Of a DNA stretch of 40,456 nucleotides, positions 1 to 8,707 are shown in pieces. Each line of letters opens with the position of its first letter. Within the stretch, counting starts at the first letter, position 1. Under the pieces are notes generated by a model. It had not been told where the DNA came from. It worked only from the letters and a program-made list of their open reading frames with translations, and did no database searches. The stretch spans positions 1,372,156 to 1,412,611 of the forward strand of contig NW_008705572.1 in NCBI RefSeq assembly GCF_000186865.1, read 5' to 3'. A program made the position numbers and the translations under genes. Source of the stretch: Aureococcus anophagefferens. Taxonomy: Eukaryota > Sar > Pelagophyceae > Pelagomonadales > Pelagomonadaceae.

Positions 1-2865
1 GCCGCGGAACGCGCCGCCGCGTCGCGGCAGGCCGCCGCGGGCCCGCGCGCGTCGCCGCGGCCCGCGCCCAGCGCGACGGCGCCCGCGCCGACGGACGCGT
101 CGAACGCGGCGCCGCGCGCCGCGCCGGCGCCGTCGCGCGCGGCCGCGGCCGCGTCGCGCGCGTCGCGCGTCTCGTCGCGCCGCTCCCGCGCGCGCACGGC
201 GGCGTCCACCGTGCCGTGGCCGCTCGCCGCCGCGTCGGCGGAGGCGACGACCGCGCGGAGCCACGCGCCGAGGGGCCGGAGCGCGGCCGCGCGCTCGTCG
301 CGGCGGAGCGCCGCGCGCTCGCACTTGGCCGCCGCGGCGAGGACCCGCTTCTTCTCGTCGGCGCCCGCCTCCGCCGCCGCCGCCAGCAGGGGCGGCGGCG
401 GCGCGCCGCGCGCCGCGAGGAGCGCCTCCGCGAGCCGCAGGCGCCGGCCCAGTTTCCGCGCGGCGCGCCACCACGTCGGCGTCGCGGCCGCGCCCGGCGA
501 CGACCGCGCGGGCGACGCCGGCGCCGGCGCGCGCGCCGCGGGGTCGCCGAGGCAGACTAAGACGGCGACCGCCGCCGCCTCGGCGACGTCGCCCGCGTCG
601 TCCTCCGCGAAGGACGCCGCGGGGCGGGAAGCGCCGAAGAGCTCCGCGACGGCGCGGTCGAAGCCCGGCCCCCGCAGCTCGGCCTCCGCGCGGCCCCAGA
701 GGTATTTCAACCGCTTCCCCCGGTCCCGCGCGTCGCCGAGGCGCGCGTCGAAGCGCGCCCGGGGCTCGCCGGGCCGCCGCGCGCGCGCCTCCGCCGCGTC
801 GAGGTCGCGCTCCGCCTGCGGGGCGACGCGACGTCGCTTTGACGCGGGCGCGCGCGCGCGTTCCAAAGAACGCGTCGACACCGTTCCGAGGGATGATCGC
901 TCGTCCAAACACCAGCCGAAACGAGGAGAACACGGCCGAGCGAGGAGCCTTTGGGGACGTCCGCGCGCGATTCCCGCGCCGCGGTCCGCGGCGTCGAGCG
1001 CGCCCTCCGCGAACGCCGCGGCCTCCGCGGCGGCGACGGCGTCGTCGCGCGGCACGGGCCGGTGCGCGTCCGGGTCCGCGCCCAACGCGACGAGCGCGCG
1101 CACGCTCGCCGCGTCGCCGAGCGCCGCGGCGAGGAGCAGCGGCCGCGCGCCGAAGCACTCCGCGTCCGCCGCGTCCGCCGCGCGCGCCGCGGTGGCTCTG
1201 GCGGCGACGCGCGGCCACGCGGCGAGGGCGTCGCCGAGGCGCGCGACGTCGTGGCCGCCGAGGACGCAGGCGACGAAGGGCGACACGCCCCGGGGCCCGC
1301 CGAGGCGGCTCCCGGCGCGGCACGCCGCGGCGAGCCGCGCCGCGCACTCGGGAAACCCCCGGAGCGCCGCGAGGCCGCCCGCGGTCCACTCGAGCGCGTC
1401 GCCCGCGCAGGTGCGCGCCGGGCCGTCCCCGAGGGCGCCGGGCGCGGCCCAGGCCGCGTCCAACGCCGCGACGCGCGCGCCGGCGACGTCGCCCGCCCGC
1501 GGCGGTCATCTCGACGACGCGGTCCGCGCGCGCGCCGCGGTCGAGGAGCAGGCCGCAGAGCGCGTCGTCGCCGCGGGACGCCGCGGCGTGGAGGGGCGGC
1601 AGGGCGTCGATGGCGGCGACGTTCGGGTCCGCGCCGCCGTCGAGCGCCGCGCGGACGCACCGCGCGGACCCCCGCGCGACCGCGAGCGCCAGGAGCCGCG
1701 GCCAGTGGTACGTCGCGGCCCAGCCGTTCGCCTCGGCCCGCGCCGCGAGGAGCGCCAGCGTCCGCGCCGCGCCGCCGCGCGCCGCCGCGCGCGCCGCGTC
1801 CCAGAGCGCGTCCTCGTCGGCCGGCGCCGCGTCGAGGAGCGCGGCGACGAGCGGCGCGGCGTCGCGGCACGACGCGGCGACGGCCAGCGGCGCGCACCCG
1901 AAGGCGTCGCGCGCCACGGCCGCGGCGCCGCCGCCGTGGGCCGCCAGCGCGGCGACGACGGCGCAGGCGCGCGCCGACGCGCGCTCGAGCCGCGCGGCGA
2001 CGTCGCGGCCGCGCGCGGCGTCGCGGCGGCACCGCCGCGACCGCTTGAGCTGCGCGGCCGCCGCGTGGTGCAGCGCCGTGCGCCCGGCGGCGTCCCGCGC
2101 GAGGAGGGCCGCGGCGCCCGCGGACGCGGCGAGCGCCTCGACGAGCGCGACGCGCAGGCCCGCGGCGGCGCAGTGCAAGGGCGTCGCGCCGTTTTCGTCC
2201 GCGGCGCCGGCGTCGCCGCCGTGCGCGACGAGCAGCGCGGCGACCTTGCAGCGCTCGGCGCCGTCGTCGTCGCTGCCGCCGTCGCCGTCGAGGCTGCGCG
2301 CGTCGCAGAGCGCGTGGAGCGCCGTGCGGCCCGTCGCCGCGCAGCGGAAGCTCGCGCGGCGGTAGCCCGCGGGCGCGACGAGCGCGCGGCGCGCAAGCGC
2401 GGCGTCGCCAGCCTCCGCGGCGCGGAGCAGCGCCTCGTGGCCGGCGTCGTCGTCGCCGGGCGCGAGGGGGAAGGCCGCGGAACGCCGCGCCGCCGCCGCG
2501 GCCTCGTCGCGGGCGACGCGGCGCCGCGCGTACGCGGGCAGCGACGGGAGGCCGTGGCACCGGAGCCGCAGGGCCGCCGCGCGGAAGGGGTCGAGGTCCG
2601 CCACGGCCCAGGCCACGGACCGCAGGTAGCCCGCGCCGCCGCCGAGGCCCAATTTCCGCGCCGCCGCGCGCAGGAGCCGCGCCGCCGCGGCGTCGCCGGC
2701 GCCGCGGCGGCGCAGCGCCGCCGCGTCGCCGCCGTCGTCGCCGACGAGGGCCGCGACGGCGAGGTCCAGCAGCTCGTCGGCCGTCGTCTCCTCGTCGGCG
2801 CACCGCCGGCGCCATCGCTTCACGATCGCGCGCGGGGCTGCAGCGTCTTTTTGTGGGGCTGCCAT
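1..2865 (-). CDS. Ankyrin-repeat protein with dynein-stalk-like C-terminal region (partial, frameshifted)
   Basis: ATG at 2865 (MAAPQKDAAAPR...); the gene runs off the left edge, so its C-terminus is not visible. Ankyrin units are clear, e.g. ENGATPLHCAAAAG, AAGRTALHHAAAAQ, ALPPLHAAASRGDDALCGLL and ARPLLLAAALGDAASVRALV, covering roughly residues 165-620; such repeats mediate protein binding. The reading frame changes near 1491-1500, where a GGGC unit appears duplicated: ankyrin sequence ends in one frame (GARADRVVEMTAAG) and resumes in another (DVAGARVAALDAAW). An introner intron lies at 816-989. After it, an Ala/Arg-rich helical region contains AVAVLVCLGDP, TWWRAARKLG and LRPLGAWLRAVV, in the order and spacing of the segment entering the dynein heavy-chain stalk; this is a by-eye resemblance only. 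Whether the frameshift is an assembly error or makes this a pseudogene cannot be decided here. Confidence 0.6.
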   Translation of the reverse strand, partial: MAAPQKDAAAPRAIVKRWRRRCADEETTADELLDLAVAALVGDDGGDAAALRRRGAGDAAAARLLRAAARKLGLGGGAGYLRSVAWAVADLDPFRAAALRLRCHGLPSLPAYARRRVARDEAAAAARRSAAFPLAPGDDDAGHEALLRAAEAGDAALARRALVAPAGYRRASFRCAATGRTALHALCDARSLDGDGGSDDDGAERCKVAALLVAHGGDAGAADENGATPLHCAAAGLRVALVEALAASAGAAALLARDAAGRTALHHAAAAQLKRSRRCRRDAARGRDVAARLERASARACAVVAALAAHGGGAAAVARDAFGCAPLAVAASCRDAAPLVAALLDAAPADEDALWDAARAAARGGAARTLALLAARAEANGWAATYHWPRLLALAVARGSARCVRAALDGGADPNVAAIDALPPLHAAASRGDDALCGLLLDRGARADRVVEMTAAGGRRRRRARRGVGRGLGRARRPRGRPGAHLRGRRARVDRGRPRGAPGVSRVRGAARRGVPRREPPRRAPGRVALRRLRPRRPRRRAPRRRPRRVAARRRQSHRGARGGRGGRGVLRRAAAAPRRGARRRGERARARRVGRGPGRAPARAARRRRRRRGGRGVRGGRARRRGPRRGNRARTSPKAPRSAVFSSFRLVFGRAIIPRNGVDAFFGTRARARVKATSRRPAGGARPRRGGGARAAARRAPGALRRAPRRRAGPGEAVEIPLGPRGGRAAGAGLRPRRRGALRRFPPRGVLRGGRRGRRRRGGGGRRLSLPRRPRGARAGAGVARAVVAGRGRDADVVARRAETGPAPAARGGAPRGARRAAAAPAGGGGGGGRRREEAGPRRGGQVRARGAPPRRARGRAPAPRRVAPRGRRLRRRGGERPRHGGRRRARAGAARRDARRARRGRGRARRRRRGARRRVRRVRRRGRRRAGRGPRRRARARGGLPRRGGAFRG
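816..989 (-). mobile_element. Introner element copy A (174-bp intron in the ankyrin gene)
   Basis: Read on the minus strand, this segment shares the core CAAAGGCTCCTC, CGTTTCGGCTG, TGGACGAGCGATCAT and CTCGGAACG with the introns at 6542-6730 and 9389-9577. It removes cleanly as a GC-AG intron: GCGGACCG at the 5' end and GCGGAGCG just after the terminal AG form an 8-bp target duplication with one mismatch. Splicing joins ...ALDA to AERDLDAAEA without changing frame. The terminal inverted repeats are eroded compared with the other two copies, so this looks like the oldest insertion. Its length is a multiple of three and it has no stop in the host frame. Confidence 0.75.
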
Positions 2866-2985
2866 ACTTTCGAACTGTTGTTTTGAGCCCAACCTCTGGC
2901 AAGTTGAAGACGGCTTTGAAGGTCGGTGAACACTTGAAAGCGCGCGTGGGTGCGGTGCAGCAACCTAGGCGTAACTCCCTAGGAC

Positions 2986-4194
2986 CTAGGCCGCCTCCCC
3001 CCCGTCGAGGCTGCGGTTGAAGGCGTCGAGCATGGCGATCGCGTCCGAGAAGGACGCCCGCCTCCAGGGCCCCACGTAGCTCATGTTCGCCGCGAGGTGC
3101 CGCAGGAACGTCGCCGTCCGCGGCCTCTTGCCGCGGTCCGCGCTGTCCGCGAGGAAGGGCAGGAGCCAGGCCTTGGCGCCGACGTCGAAGCTGTGCGTGC
3201 GGGAAGACAGGGGCACGCATCGCTTCCGCGGGTTGCAGAGGCCCTTGGACTCGGGCGACCCCCGGGAGCCGTCGGCGCAGGCCGTGTGCTCGTTGTGGTG
3301 CACGAGGCGCCGGCGCCCGGCGCATTCCGCGGCCATGACGCCCGTGGACTCCTTGTGGGGGCAGCAGCAGCAGTGCTGGCGCGACGTGCCCGGGCAGTCG
3401 TCGTCGCTCTCGCACGCGCGCTCGCGCGCGTCGAGCGCGTGCGGCTTCGGCATGGCCGCGATGAGGTCGGAGACCGGGGACCGACCGGCGAGGGCTTTGG
3501 GTCCGTCCACGAGGTAGAGCCTCGGCGGCCGCGGCGAGCCCGGCGCGCCGGAGAACGCGAACTGGTGCGGCGCGAAGTCGTCCAGGAAGAAGCCGCCGAT
3601 CTCGCTGAAGCTCCGGAAGCAGTCGAGGATCGCGCGCGCGACGCCCAGCGGCCGCCGCCTCGCGAGCATCATGTACTTGTTCACGTCCTTCATGCGGGAG
3701 TCGTGGTGGACGACGTGGATGGGCGTGCCCGCGTCCTCGACGACGTACGTCACGCCGGCGCCGTCGACCCAGCCGCCGAGGAGCTCCGGCACGCCCGGCA
3801 GGCCCCGCAGGTACTCGAGGTAGACGAGCTCCGCGCGGAGCTCGGACCGGTGCATCGCCGCCACGGAGGCCGCGGCCGCGTCGGCCTTGCCGCCGCGGAA
3901 CGCGTGGACGTGCGCGGACGATCGGTCGGACTTTACGATCACCCTCCGCCGTTTGAACGTCGCGGCGCGGACGCTCTTCGCCGTGCCCTCGGAGAGCAGC
4001 TGGAAGTGCTCGAGCTGCGCTTCTCGCGTGATGCTCCACGTCGCCGGCGCCGTGCCGTTGCTCAGCCACGCGTCGGCGGCGGTGGCGGCCTCGAGCGCCG
4101 CGCGAGCGTCGAAGGCGGCGTCGGCGGCGGCGAGGAGGAGGAAGCAACGGCGAAGCAACGGCGCATATCGGAGGAGGGCGAAGCGACGGCGCAT
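2986..4194 (-). CDS. FAM69/DIPK-like divergent protein kinase, secretory pathway
   Basis: 402 aa from the ATG at 4194. The N-terminus MRRRFALLRYAPLLRRCFLLLAAADA is basic then hydrophobic, as in a signal anchor or ER signal. The remainder has a divergent kinase pattern: a nucleotide-lobe stretch ending in RRRVIVKSD, a helix ELVYLEYLRGLPGVPELLGG, a hinge-like TYVVEDAG, and DFAPHQFAF followed by LYLVDGPKA in the place of the catalytic and metal-binding loops. Between these and the C-terminus is a Cys-rich insert (CESDDDCPG, QHCCCCPHKES, CAGRR, CADG, CNPRKRC), as in the FAM69/DIPK family of lumenal kinases. The conserved lysine may be the one in VIVKSD. Family assignment is by pattern; substrate and activity are unknown. 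It shares a 225-bp promoter region with the TLC gene. Confidence 0.5.
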   Translation of the reverse strand: MRRRFALLRYAPLLRRCFLLLAAADAAFDARAALEAATAADAWLSNGTAPATWSITREAQLEHFQLLSEGTAKSVRAATFKRRRVIVKSDRSSAHVHAFRGGKADAAAASVAAMHRSELRAELVYLEYLRGLPGVPELLGGWVDGAGVTYVVEDAGTPIHVVHHDSRMKDVNKYMMLARRRPLGVARAILDCFRSFSEIGGFFLDDFAPHQFAFSGAPGSPRPPRLYLVDGPKALAGRSPVSDLIAAMPKPHALDARERACESDDDCPGTSRQHCCCCPHKESTGVMAAECAGRRRLVHHNEHTACADGSRGSPESKGLCNPRKRCVPLSSRTHSFDVGAKAWLLPFLADSADRGKRPRTATFLRHLAANMSYVGPWRRASFSDAIAMLDAFNRSLDGGEAA

Positions 4195-4419
4195 ATCGGT
4201 TCAGAGCAGGGCGAGGGCGGCTGCGACCGACGACGAGGCTGCCCTAGCACCTCAGATTGGCAGCATATTTTTGGTGCTCGACGACGAGGCTGCCGAGCAC
4301 TCGATTGGCAGCGCGAAGGCCATATTGAAGTCCATGCCGAAGATGTTGAAGCGTGAGCTCGGTGGGAATGCGTTCGACTTTAAGCTCCTGAAGTTGGGTT
4401 CGCGCACGCTCGGGTGGCC
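4195..4419. promoter_or_regulatory. Divergent promoter region with duplicated CCAAT-type block
   Basis: This gap separates two start codons pointing away from each other. It contains an imperfect direct repeat (4228-4264 and 4279-4312) built on CGACGACGAGGCTGCC followed by GATTGGCAGC. GATTGGC is a CCAAT box on the opposite strand, so the duplication carries two. A few short AT-rich stretches (CATATTTTTGG, CATATTGAAG) follow the boxes. No TATA box in a standard position is obvious. Confidence 0.4.
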
Positions 4420-5082
4420 ATGGACGCGCTCTTCGCCGCGGCGACGCCCGTGCACGTCGCCGCCGCGGCCGCGACGCTCCTCGTGCCCTACGCCGCGTTC
4501 GCGAGCGTGCAGCCCGAGCCGAAGCGGCGCGCCTGGTTTTTGACGCTCGTGACGGCCTGTGTCGTCGGGCCCGGGTCGCTGCCGACGGTCTTCGCCCACG
4601 TCTTTCCGGCCTTCGACGAGGCGGCGCAGTTCAGTGACGAGCCGCGCGCGAAGTTCCTCTGCACGTTCTTCGTCGCGTTCCTCGTCGCCGACTGCGCCGT
4701 CGGCGCGCTGCACTACCCGTCCCAGTTCCACGTCTTCGAGGGCTGGATCCACCACGCCGTCTACGCCGCCTTCTTCGCCTGGCTCACGCGCGCGGGCTAC
4801 ACCGTCGCCGGCGCGTCCACGCTCGCGCTCGAGCTGCCGACGGCGATTTTAGCAGCGGGCCACTGCTTCCCCGCCGCGCGCGCGGACCTGCTCTACGGCT
4901 GCGCCTTCTTCGCCGTGCGCGTCGCCTTCCATTTTTACCTGCTCGTCAAGTGGGTCGCCATGCGCGACCCGCCCATCGCGCTCTGGCCCTGCACGGCCGC
5001 GACGCTCCTGCTCCACGCGTTCTGGTTCTTCAAGTGGTGCCGGAGCTACGCGAAGCAGCGCGCCAAGGAGAAGGGGGTCTAA
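4420..5082 (+). CDS. TLC-domain (TRAM/LAG1/CLN8) membrane protein
   Basis: 220 aa from the ATG at 4420; the GTG six bases upstream is not a likely start. Six or more hydrophobic segments run through the protein. The TLC signature is clear: a segment FFVAFLVADCAVGALHYPSQ, then VFEGWIHHAVYAAFFAWLT with the paired His of the family, then STLALELPTAILAAGHCFP and AFFAVRVAFHFYLLVKWV. TLC proteins of this size (TLCD/TMEM56 type) are ER or plasma-membrane proteins linked to lipid handling. Ceramide synthases share the fold, but this one has no homeobox and is short. The C-terminus WCRSYAKQRAKEKGV is basic and faces the cytosol if topology is typical. Its stop codon is one base from the stop of the convergent oligopeptidase gene. 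Confidence 0.8.
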   Translation: MDALFAAATPVHVAAAAATLLVPYAAFASVQPEPKRRAWFLTLVTACVVGPGSLPTVFAHVFPAFDEAAQFSDEPRAKFLCTFFVAFLVADCAVGALHYPSQFHVFEGWIHHAVYAAFFAWLTRAGYTVAGASTLALELPTAILAAGHCFPAARADLLYGCAFFAVRVAFHFYLLVKWVAMRDPPIALWPCTAATLLLHAFWFFKWCRSYAKQRAKEKGV

Positions 5083-5083
5083 G

Positions 5084-8000
5084 CTAGTGGGCCGTTTTAT
5101 TTGCCGCGGGCCCGTCGGCGACCAGGGCGGCGACGTCCTTCAGCGGCGCGATGTCGACGCCCGCGGCCTCGCACTCGCCGATGAAGTCGAAGAGCGTCCG
5201 GGCGATCGCCTCGTCGCGCGCGTGCGCGGCCTCGGCCTCCCGCAGGCAGCGCAGCCGCTCCTTCGTCTCCCGGATCTCGCGCCGCAGCTCGCCGGCGTCC
5301 GACTCGGCGGCGCTCAGCGCCGCGGCCACGCCCGCGGACGACGACGCGCGTCCCGCGGACGCGAGGCCGCTCGTCGAGCCGCCGGCGGCGTCCTCCGCCA
5401 GCCACGCGTCCACCGCGACGCGTAGGACGCCGGTTCCGGAGAGCGAGCGGAGGTACGCGTCGGTCGCGCTCGCCGTCGCGGGGGTCTCCGGGCGCGCGCC
5501 GTCGTCGCCGACCGCGGTCGGGTCCGGCGCCGCGGAGTCGAGCACCATGAGCCTCTGGTCGTCGCCGACCGCGGCCGGGTCCGGCGCCGCGGAGTCGAGC
5601 ACCATGAGCCTCTGGACCCGGTCGCTGCCGGCGACCTCGGCGTCGAGCGCCGCCGAGAGGTCCGGCGCGACGGCGCCCGCGACGTCGCGGAAGCCCCGGC
5701 CCCGGTAGAGCGCGATGGCCGCGTCGTTGCCCTCGGCGACGTGGAGGTAGACGGCGCTGTCGGCGCAGGCGGCCTCGACGGCGTCGAGGAGCGCCGACGC
5801 GACGCCCCGGCGGCGCCAGGCCGGGTCCGTCGCGACCGCAGCGACGTAACGCGCGCCGGCGAGCGCCGCGGCGGACGCGACGCCGACGACGCGGCCCCCG
5901 GCGTCGGCGGCGACGGCCGCCGCCGCCGCGCCCTTGAGGTCGTCCTCGTAGATGCGGTCCTGGAGGTAGATGCTCCCCGTGGAGTCGAGGTGCGGCGAGA
6001 AGACGGCCGTGCGGAGCCGCGCGGCCGCGGCGAGCGCGGCGGCCGACGGCGACGCGTCGACGAGGAACGCGCGCGCGTCGCCGGCGCCGTCGGGCGCGGC
6101 GCGGAGCGGCGCCGGGCCCCGCGGCGTCGCCTTTTTGGTCGCGCGCCGGGCGCCGCCGGGCGCCGGGAGCGATCGGAGGAGGAACGCGACGGGCAGCGCG
6201 ACGTCGCGCGCGTACGCGGCGCCCGCGCGGGGCCCGAAGTGGCCCCGGTCGTCGGCGTGCACGACGACGTCGCCGGCCCCGCGGTCCCGCAGCACCGCGG
6301 CGAACTTGAAGGCCTCCCACCAGCCCGTGCGCGCGTCGCGGAGCGCGGGGCGGAGCAGGCACCGCGGGAACGCGGCCGCGTCGCAGGACTTGGCCAGCTC
6401 CAGGGGCGAGAAGGACGCGATGATGTCGTGCGCCGCGCCCTCGTGGGGGTTGCCGAACTCCTCCCACTCGTTGATCGTCAGCGGCAGGGACCCGTCCTGG
6501 AGCGTGCCGAGCGCGTCGAGGAACGGCACGTCGAGCGCGACCTGGGCGGAAAAGCGTGATGCAACGTCGCTTCAACGTGAGCGTTTCGCGCGCGCGCGTT
6601 CCAGAGAAAGCATCCAGGCGTCGAGAGCGTTCCGAGAGATGATCGCTCGTCCAAGAATCAGCCGAAACGAGCCGAGAGAGGAGCCTTTGAAGTTGGGAAG
6701 TTCGCGCTCTTTTCCCGCCCCGAGCGCGACGGCGTCGAAGGCCTCCGGCGCGAGGCACGCCGCGCCCCCGACGCTCAGGCCGCCCGCGGACCGGCCCCGG
6801 CCGACGACGGCGCCGTAGCGGCCCCGGAGCGCGCGCGCGACGGCCGCCGCGTCCTCGGCGGACCGCGGCTTCTCGTCGCGGCGGCCCGCGGCGTGCCACG
6901 CGCGGCCGCGCTCGCCGCCGCCGCGGACGCCGGCGACGGCGACGGCGACGCCCGCGTCCAAGAGCGCCGCGGCCTCGCCCGTGAGCGCCGTCGGGTGCCG
7001 CGCGCCGTACGCGCCGTACGCGTAGAGCGCCGCGGCGCGCGGCGCGCCCGGCGCCGCGACGACGACGACGGGCACGCCGCCGACGTCGAAGCGCTCGACG
7101 GCGAGGGACGCCTCGAAGGCCGAGGGCTCCGGCGGCGCGACCCAGCGCCGCTCGCCGGCGTCCCAGGCCGCGACGCGCGGGAACCGGTCGGGCCCGGAGA
7201 TGTCGAAGCGCAGCGTCGACGCCCCGCCGAGGGCCTCGCCCTCGTGGAGGTCCGGCCGCAGCGCGACGTCGGCGTAGCCCGGCGGCGGCGCGACGCGCTC
7301 GCTCGCGCCGCCCGCGACGACCCACGCCGCGTCGCGGCCGTCGTCCGCGACGCCCCCGACGACGGCGGCGTCGGCGCCGAGCGCGAGGACGGCGTCGAGG
7401 TCCCGCGCGCCGGCCACGGCGACGGCGTCGTCGCCGCGCAGGAGCGCGCCGTCGCCGCCCCGGTCCGCGACGACGGCCCACGCGGCGCCCGAGTGGAAGT
7501 CGGCCGCGGAGACGGCGCGGCCCGGCACCCGCGCCGCGAGCACGCCGCAGGTCGCGCCCTCCAGCCGCAGGACCTCGGCCCCGTCGCGGGACGCGACCCG
7601 CAGCAGCGCGGCGGCGCCGTCGGACGACGGCCGCGGCGGCTCGTAGCGGAAGCGCTCGTCGGGCTCCGACCGGAGGAGCCGCTCGCGGCCCTCGCGGTCC
7701 TGGAGCCAGAGCTCGCAGGGCCGGCCCGCGCCGTCGCAGCGCAGCGCGTAGAGGCCCCCGTCCGCCGCCCAGGCGACCTGCGCGTCGACGGCGGCGAGCG
7801 GCGGGCGATCCGAGAGCGCGAACTCGCACGAGTAGACCTCGCCGCCCGTCGCGTCCACCGTGTAGGCGAGGTCCGCGCCGTCGGGCGCGATGGCGACGTG
7901 GCTCACGCCGACCACGAGGCCCCGGTAGGGCGCGCCGCCCTCGAAGGCGCTCGGCAGCGCCGCGGGCGCGGACCGCTCGTCGAGCGCGACCTCGGGCGCC

Positions 8001-8455
8001 GACTCGGAGCCGCGCCGCCGCCGCTCCCAGACCCGGAAGCCCTCGTCGTCGGCGGCGCCCCGCCACTCCCAGGCGCCGAAGGCGCGCCAGGCGTCGCCGG
8101 CCGCCGCCGCGGGCACCAGCGCCTCGACGCGCGACGCCGCGGCGTCGCGCGCGGCGCCGAGCGCCGCCGCGACGTCGTCCGCGCGCGCGCGCTCCGCGGC
8201 GAGCTGGCGCCGCGTCTCGTCGTCGGACGCGTCGCGCAGGTAGTAGAGGTCGTCGACGACGACGCGCGGCTCGAGCAGGTGGCGCCGGGCCTCGGACGTC
8301 GCGCAGGTGCCGTAGGCGACGTCCGTCGGCCGTCGCTCCGGCGCGCGGACGTGCAAACGCGCGGACGCTTTTTTAATTGTGGTTTGCCGTACGAGCGCGA
8401 CATTTGCGCGAAGGAGCAGTAGCAGTGGCAGACGTCGGAGCGTCTCGGAGACCAT
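5084..8455 (-). CDS. Oligopeptidase B fused to a GNAT N-acetyltransferase domain
   Basis: Two exons, 8455-6731 and 6541-5084, give 1060 aa. The N-terminus (METLRR-like, LPLLLLLRANVAL) is a signal or targeting peptide. Family S9A oligopeptidase B features follow in order: VVVDDLYYLRDASDDETRR, a beta-propeller region, YAYGAYG, VAGVRGGGERGRAWHAAG and the nucleophile motif GRSAGG (Ser556). After the intron come VPFLDAL, INEWEEFGNP, Asp644 in PALRDARTGWW and His676 in DDRGHFG, completing the triad with family spacing. Without a stop the frame continues through a linker into a GNAT domain (about residues 720-860) with acetyl-CoA motif DPAWRRRGVASALL and YLHVAEGNDAAIALYRGRGF. A 19-residue tandem duplication and a C-terminal coiled coil ending in AANKTAH follow. 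Oligopeptidase B cleaves peptides after Arg or Lys. The GNAT substrate is unknown. Confidence 0.85.
5502..5615. repeat. 57-bp tandem duplication within the fusion gene
   Basis: Two units of 57 bp (5502-5558 and 5559-5615) differ at a single base. In the protein they duplicate QRLMVLDSAAPDP plus AVGDD directly after the GNAT domain, in frame (19 codons). The near identity says the duplication is recent. Confidence 0.9.
6542..6730 (-). mobile_element. Introner element copy B (189-bp intron in oligopeptidase B)
   Basis: On the minus strand the intron begins GTCGCGCTCG and ends CCGCCCAG; GTCGCGCTCG occurs again at the start of the next exon (forward 6532-6541 and 6721-6730), so a 8-10 bp target duplication supplies the 5' GT while the element supplies the 3' AG. 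Terminal inverted repeats are GGGCGGGAAAAG at the 5' end and CTTTTCCGCCC at the 3' end. The core matches copies A and C (AACTTCAAAGGCTCC, TTGGACGAGCGATCATCTCT, CACGTTGAAGCGACGTTG). Splicing in phase 0 restores FDA-VALDVPFLDAL, the expected oligopeptidase sequence. Unspliced RNA would hit a TGA inside the element. Confidence 0.92.
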
Positions 8456-8707
8456 ACTCCGACCTTCACCTCACGAGGTCTTCAACCTTGTTCAAGTCAT
8501 TTTCTTGAAGGAATTGCCACAAAATCTCTAAAGCAAAAAGCTTCTTGTCGTCGCATTTCACCGTCGACAAGGGCGCCGCTCGCGCCGTCCCGGTGCGCCA
8601 GGCCAGCGCTCGAGTCCCTCGTCGGTAGCGACCAAAAAAATCGTGCGCTCGGAGCGTCCCGCGACGGCGCTTTGACCGAGGAAGCGTGCCAGAGGGCAGA
8701 CCGAGGC
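8456..8707. promoter_or_regulatory. Divergent promoter region between oligopeptidase and JmjC genes
   Basis: 252 bp between two start codons facing away from each other. The segment 8460-8560 is less GC-rich than its surroundings (TTCAACCTTGTTCAAGTC, TTTTCTTGAAGGAATTG, AAATCTCTAAAGC), which suggests the shared promoter core. TTCAA/CTTGAA words recur on both strands. No defined factor site is recognised. Confidence 0.4.

Noticed and set aside
211..2886. Long plus-strand frame of 891 codons
   Set aside because: Its protein is Ala/Arg low complexity and it lies opposite clear ankyrin repeats on the minus strand; open only because stop words are rare at this GC content.
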